Shown: positions 15,207 to 15,227 of the stretch, piece by piece
Layout: each line of letters opens with the position of its first letter
Position numbering within the stretch: position 1 is the stretch's first letter
Assembly (NCBI GenBank): GCA_041584015.1
Contig: JBFHES010000096.1
Coordinates: 1-15,227 of the forward strand
Source: JBFHES01 sp041584015
GTDB taxonomy: Bacteria > Bacteroidota > Bacteroidia > Bacteroidales > M50B96
Direction: 5' to 3'
DNA length: 15,227 nt
Notes under the pieces: generated by a model
Database searches by the model: none
Told to the model about the DNA's origin: nothing
What the model saw: only the letters and a program-made list of their open reading frames with translations
Translations under genes and position numbers: made by a program

Positions 15207-15227
15207 AAATTATTCCGGCTAGCAAAG

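Overview
The window looks like a chromosomal segment of a Bacteroidota (Bacteroidetes) bacterium, probably in the Flavobacteriia/Cytophagia/Bacteroidia range; I cannot name a genus. The evidence is low-GC DNA, A/T-rich leaders without clear Shine-Dalgarno sequences, one good copy of the Bacteroidetes promoter element TAnnTTTG (11033-11040), and families typical of the phylum (a DUF4301-type protein, a DUF2007-UspA fusion, a 'DYNGT' HAD hydrolase, a stand-alone TonB_C-like periplasmic protein). I see no rRNA or tRNA gene, insertion sequence, CRISPR array or phage gene.

Left third (1-4144, minus strand): a tightly packed surface-polysaccharide operon. In transcription order it holds a GT4 glycosyltransferase, a TuaH-like GT-B glycosyltransferase, a left-handed beta-helix acyltransferase and a membrane-bound GT2 glycosyltransferase that runs off the left edge. 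Gaps are 6, 9 and 19 nt. Together they would transfer sugars and acetylate a capsule, exopolysaccharide or O-antigen repeat unit.

Centre-left (4418-8684, minus strand): a three-gene export operon encoding a membrane-fusion protein, a MacB/FtsX-type permease and a TolC-like outer-membrane channel. This is the layout of a MacA-MacB-TolC tripartite ABC exporter, but the permease has no nucleotide-binding domain and no ATPase gene is present here. The ATPase must be supplied from elsewhere.

Centre-right (8968-12632, plus strand): an AMP-forming long-chain acyl-CoA synthetase transcribed divergently from the exporter and closed by a strong hairpin, then a DUF4301 protein with its own promoter. 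A bidirectional terminator separates the latter from the convergent gene.

Right end (12716-15206): a minus-strand universal-stress protein with an N-terminal DUF2007-like domain and two UspA domains; a divergent small secreted protein with a TonB C-terminal-like fold; and a convergent HAD phosphatase whose last codons lie inside the shared terminator hairpin.

Overall this is mostly ordinary core or housekeeping sequence. The points most worth a second look are the exporter without an ATPase, the DUF2007-UspA-UspA fusion, the free TonB_C-like protein, the uncharacterised DUF4301 enzyme candidate, and several short dyads and direct repeats in the two divergent intergenic regions. I found no convincing new multi-gene system.
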